This document shows positions 63,609-64,000 of a stretch of 64,000 bases of DNA, piece by piece. A program made the position numbers and the translations under genes. Position 1 is the first letter of the stretch; every line of letters begins with the position of its first letter. Where the stretch lies: contig JAIXYI010000015.1 in assembly GCA_027490305.1 (NCBI GenBank), forward strand, positions 51,783 through 115,782. The letters are read 5' to 3'. This DNA is from Flavobacteriaceae bacterium (GTDB lineage Bacteria; Bacteroidota; Bacteroidia; Flavobacteriales; Flavobacteriaceae). Below the pieces are notes generated by a model, which worked only from the letters and a program-made list of their open reading frames with translations, had not been told where the DNA came from and did not search any database.

Positions 63609-64000
63609 ACGATGAAGAGTTTGATCCTGGCTCAGGATGAACGCTAGCGGCAGGCTTAACACATGCAAGTCGAGGGGTAGAAGGAGCTTGCTCCTTTGAG
63701 ACCGGCGCACGGGTGCGTAACGCGTATGCAACCTACCTTGAACAGGGGGATAGCCCAGAGAAATTTGGATTAATACCCCATGGTGTAATTGAATGGCATC
63801 GTTTGATTACTAAAGTTCCAACGGTTCAAGATGGGCATGCGTCCCATTAGCTAGATGGTAAGGTAACGGCTTACCATGGCGACGATGGGTAGGGGTCCTG
63901 AGAGGGAGATCCCCCACACTGGTACTGAGACACGGACCAGACTCCTACGGGAGGCAGCAGTGAGGAATATTGGTCAATGGGCGCAAGCCTGAACCAGCCA
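63609..64000 (+). rRNA. 16S ribosomal RNA, 5' part (cut by window end)
   Basis: The 5' region reads GAAGAGTTTGATCCTGGCTC at about 63614, so the mature end by alignment to the E. coli numbering is near 63609. GGCTTAACACATGCAAGTCG, ACTCCTACGGGAGGCAGCAG and GAATATTGGTCAATGGGCGC follow in order; the last is the Bacteroidota form. About 390 nt of roughly 1500 are present. Confidence 0.98.

Overview
This window looks like the chromosome of a Flavobacterium-type member of the Bacteroidota (Flavobacteriaceae). The evidence is: three cargo proteins with C-terminal type IX secretion (T9SS) sorting domains; two SusC/SusD outer-membrane pairs; a HmuY-type heme lipoprotein; start codons preceded by A-rich sequence rather than Shine-Dalgarno motifs; and many copies of the Bacteroidota housekeeping promoter (TTTG, 19 nt, TAnnTTTG). 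The 16S rRNA start at the right edge fits, but I cannot name a species.

Layout. 1-1.9 kb: end of a secreted subtilisin-like protease. 2.1-7.6 kb: SusC/SusD/Calx-beta-like lipoprotein operon. 7.7-14.9 kb: housekeeping block (TPR protein, mpl, radC, YjjG-type phosphatase, secreted protein of unknown function, rarA, rhomboid protease, rlmB). 15.0-20.8 kb: a second SusC/SusD operon with two extra lipoproteins, on the minus strand. 20.9-22.6 kb: an orphan BamA-like outer-membrane protein. 22.7-26.1 kb: str operon (rpsL, rpsG, fusA, rpsJ). 26.7-40.6 kb: S10/spc/alpha ribosomal protein super-operon from rplC to rplQ with secY, infA, rpmJ and rpoA. 41-47.8 kb: carA, a small XRE regulator, eno, a T9SS surface protein and gltA. 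47.9-50.1 kb: a predicted secreted intradiol dioxygenase, a cupin-like partner and a SpoU methyltransferase. 50.5-52.7 kb: two amidinotransferase-fold enzymes, the second resembling citrulline hydrolase CtlX. 52.9-57.4 kb: divergent heme-uptake locus (DUF6607-like protein versus TonB receptor plus HmuY lipoprotein) with Fur-like operators. 57.6-62.5 kb: MarC protein, CoA-binding protein, radical SAM protein, zinc-ribbon membrane protein, sodium:solute symporter. 63.2-64.0 kb: two tandem rRNA promoters and the 5' part of 16S rRNA.

How genes work together. The ribosomal genes are read from at least three promoters: before rpsL, before rplC, and inside the spc segment before rpsH. A terminator and about 0.6 kb of repeats separate rpsJ from rplC, splitting the S10 operon. 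The heme locus pairs an outer-membrane receptor with a surface heme-binding lipoprotein under probable iron control. The two SusCD operons have no glycoside hydrolases beside them, so their substrates are unknown.

The least explained material is intergenic. I see (i) a GC-rich repeat of about 130 bp in four copies plus a remnant, (ii) a different 130-bp element with long terminal inverted repeats in two copies plus a core-less trace, which twice lies just upstream of (i) in the same order, (iii) a three-unit array of about 150-bp tandem repeats with conserved hairpins, and (iv) short degenerate minisatellites next to several of these. I found no CRISPR array, transposase, integrase or tRNA gene.
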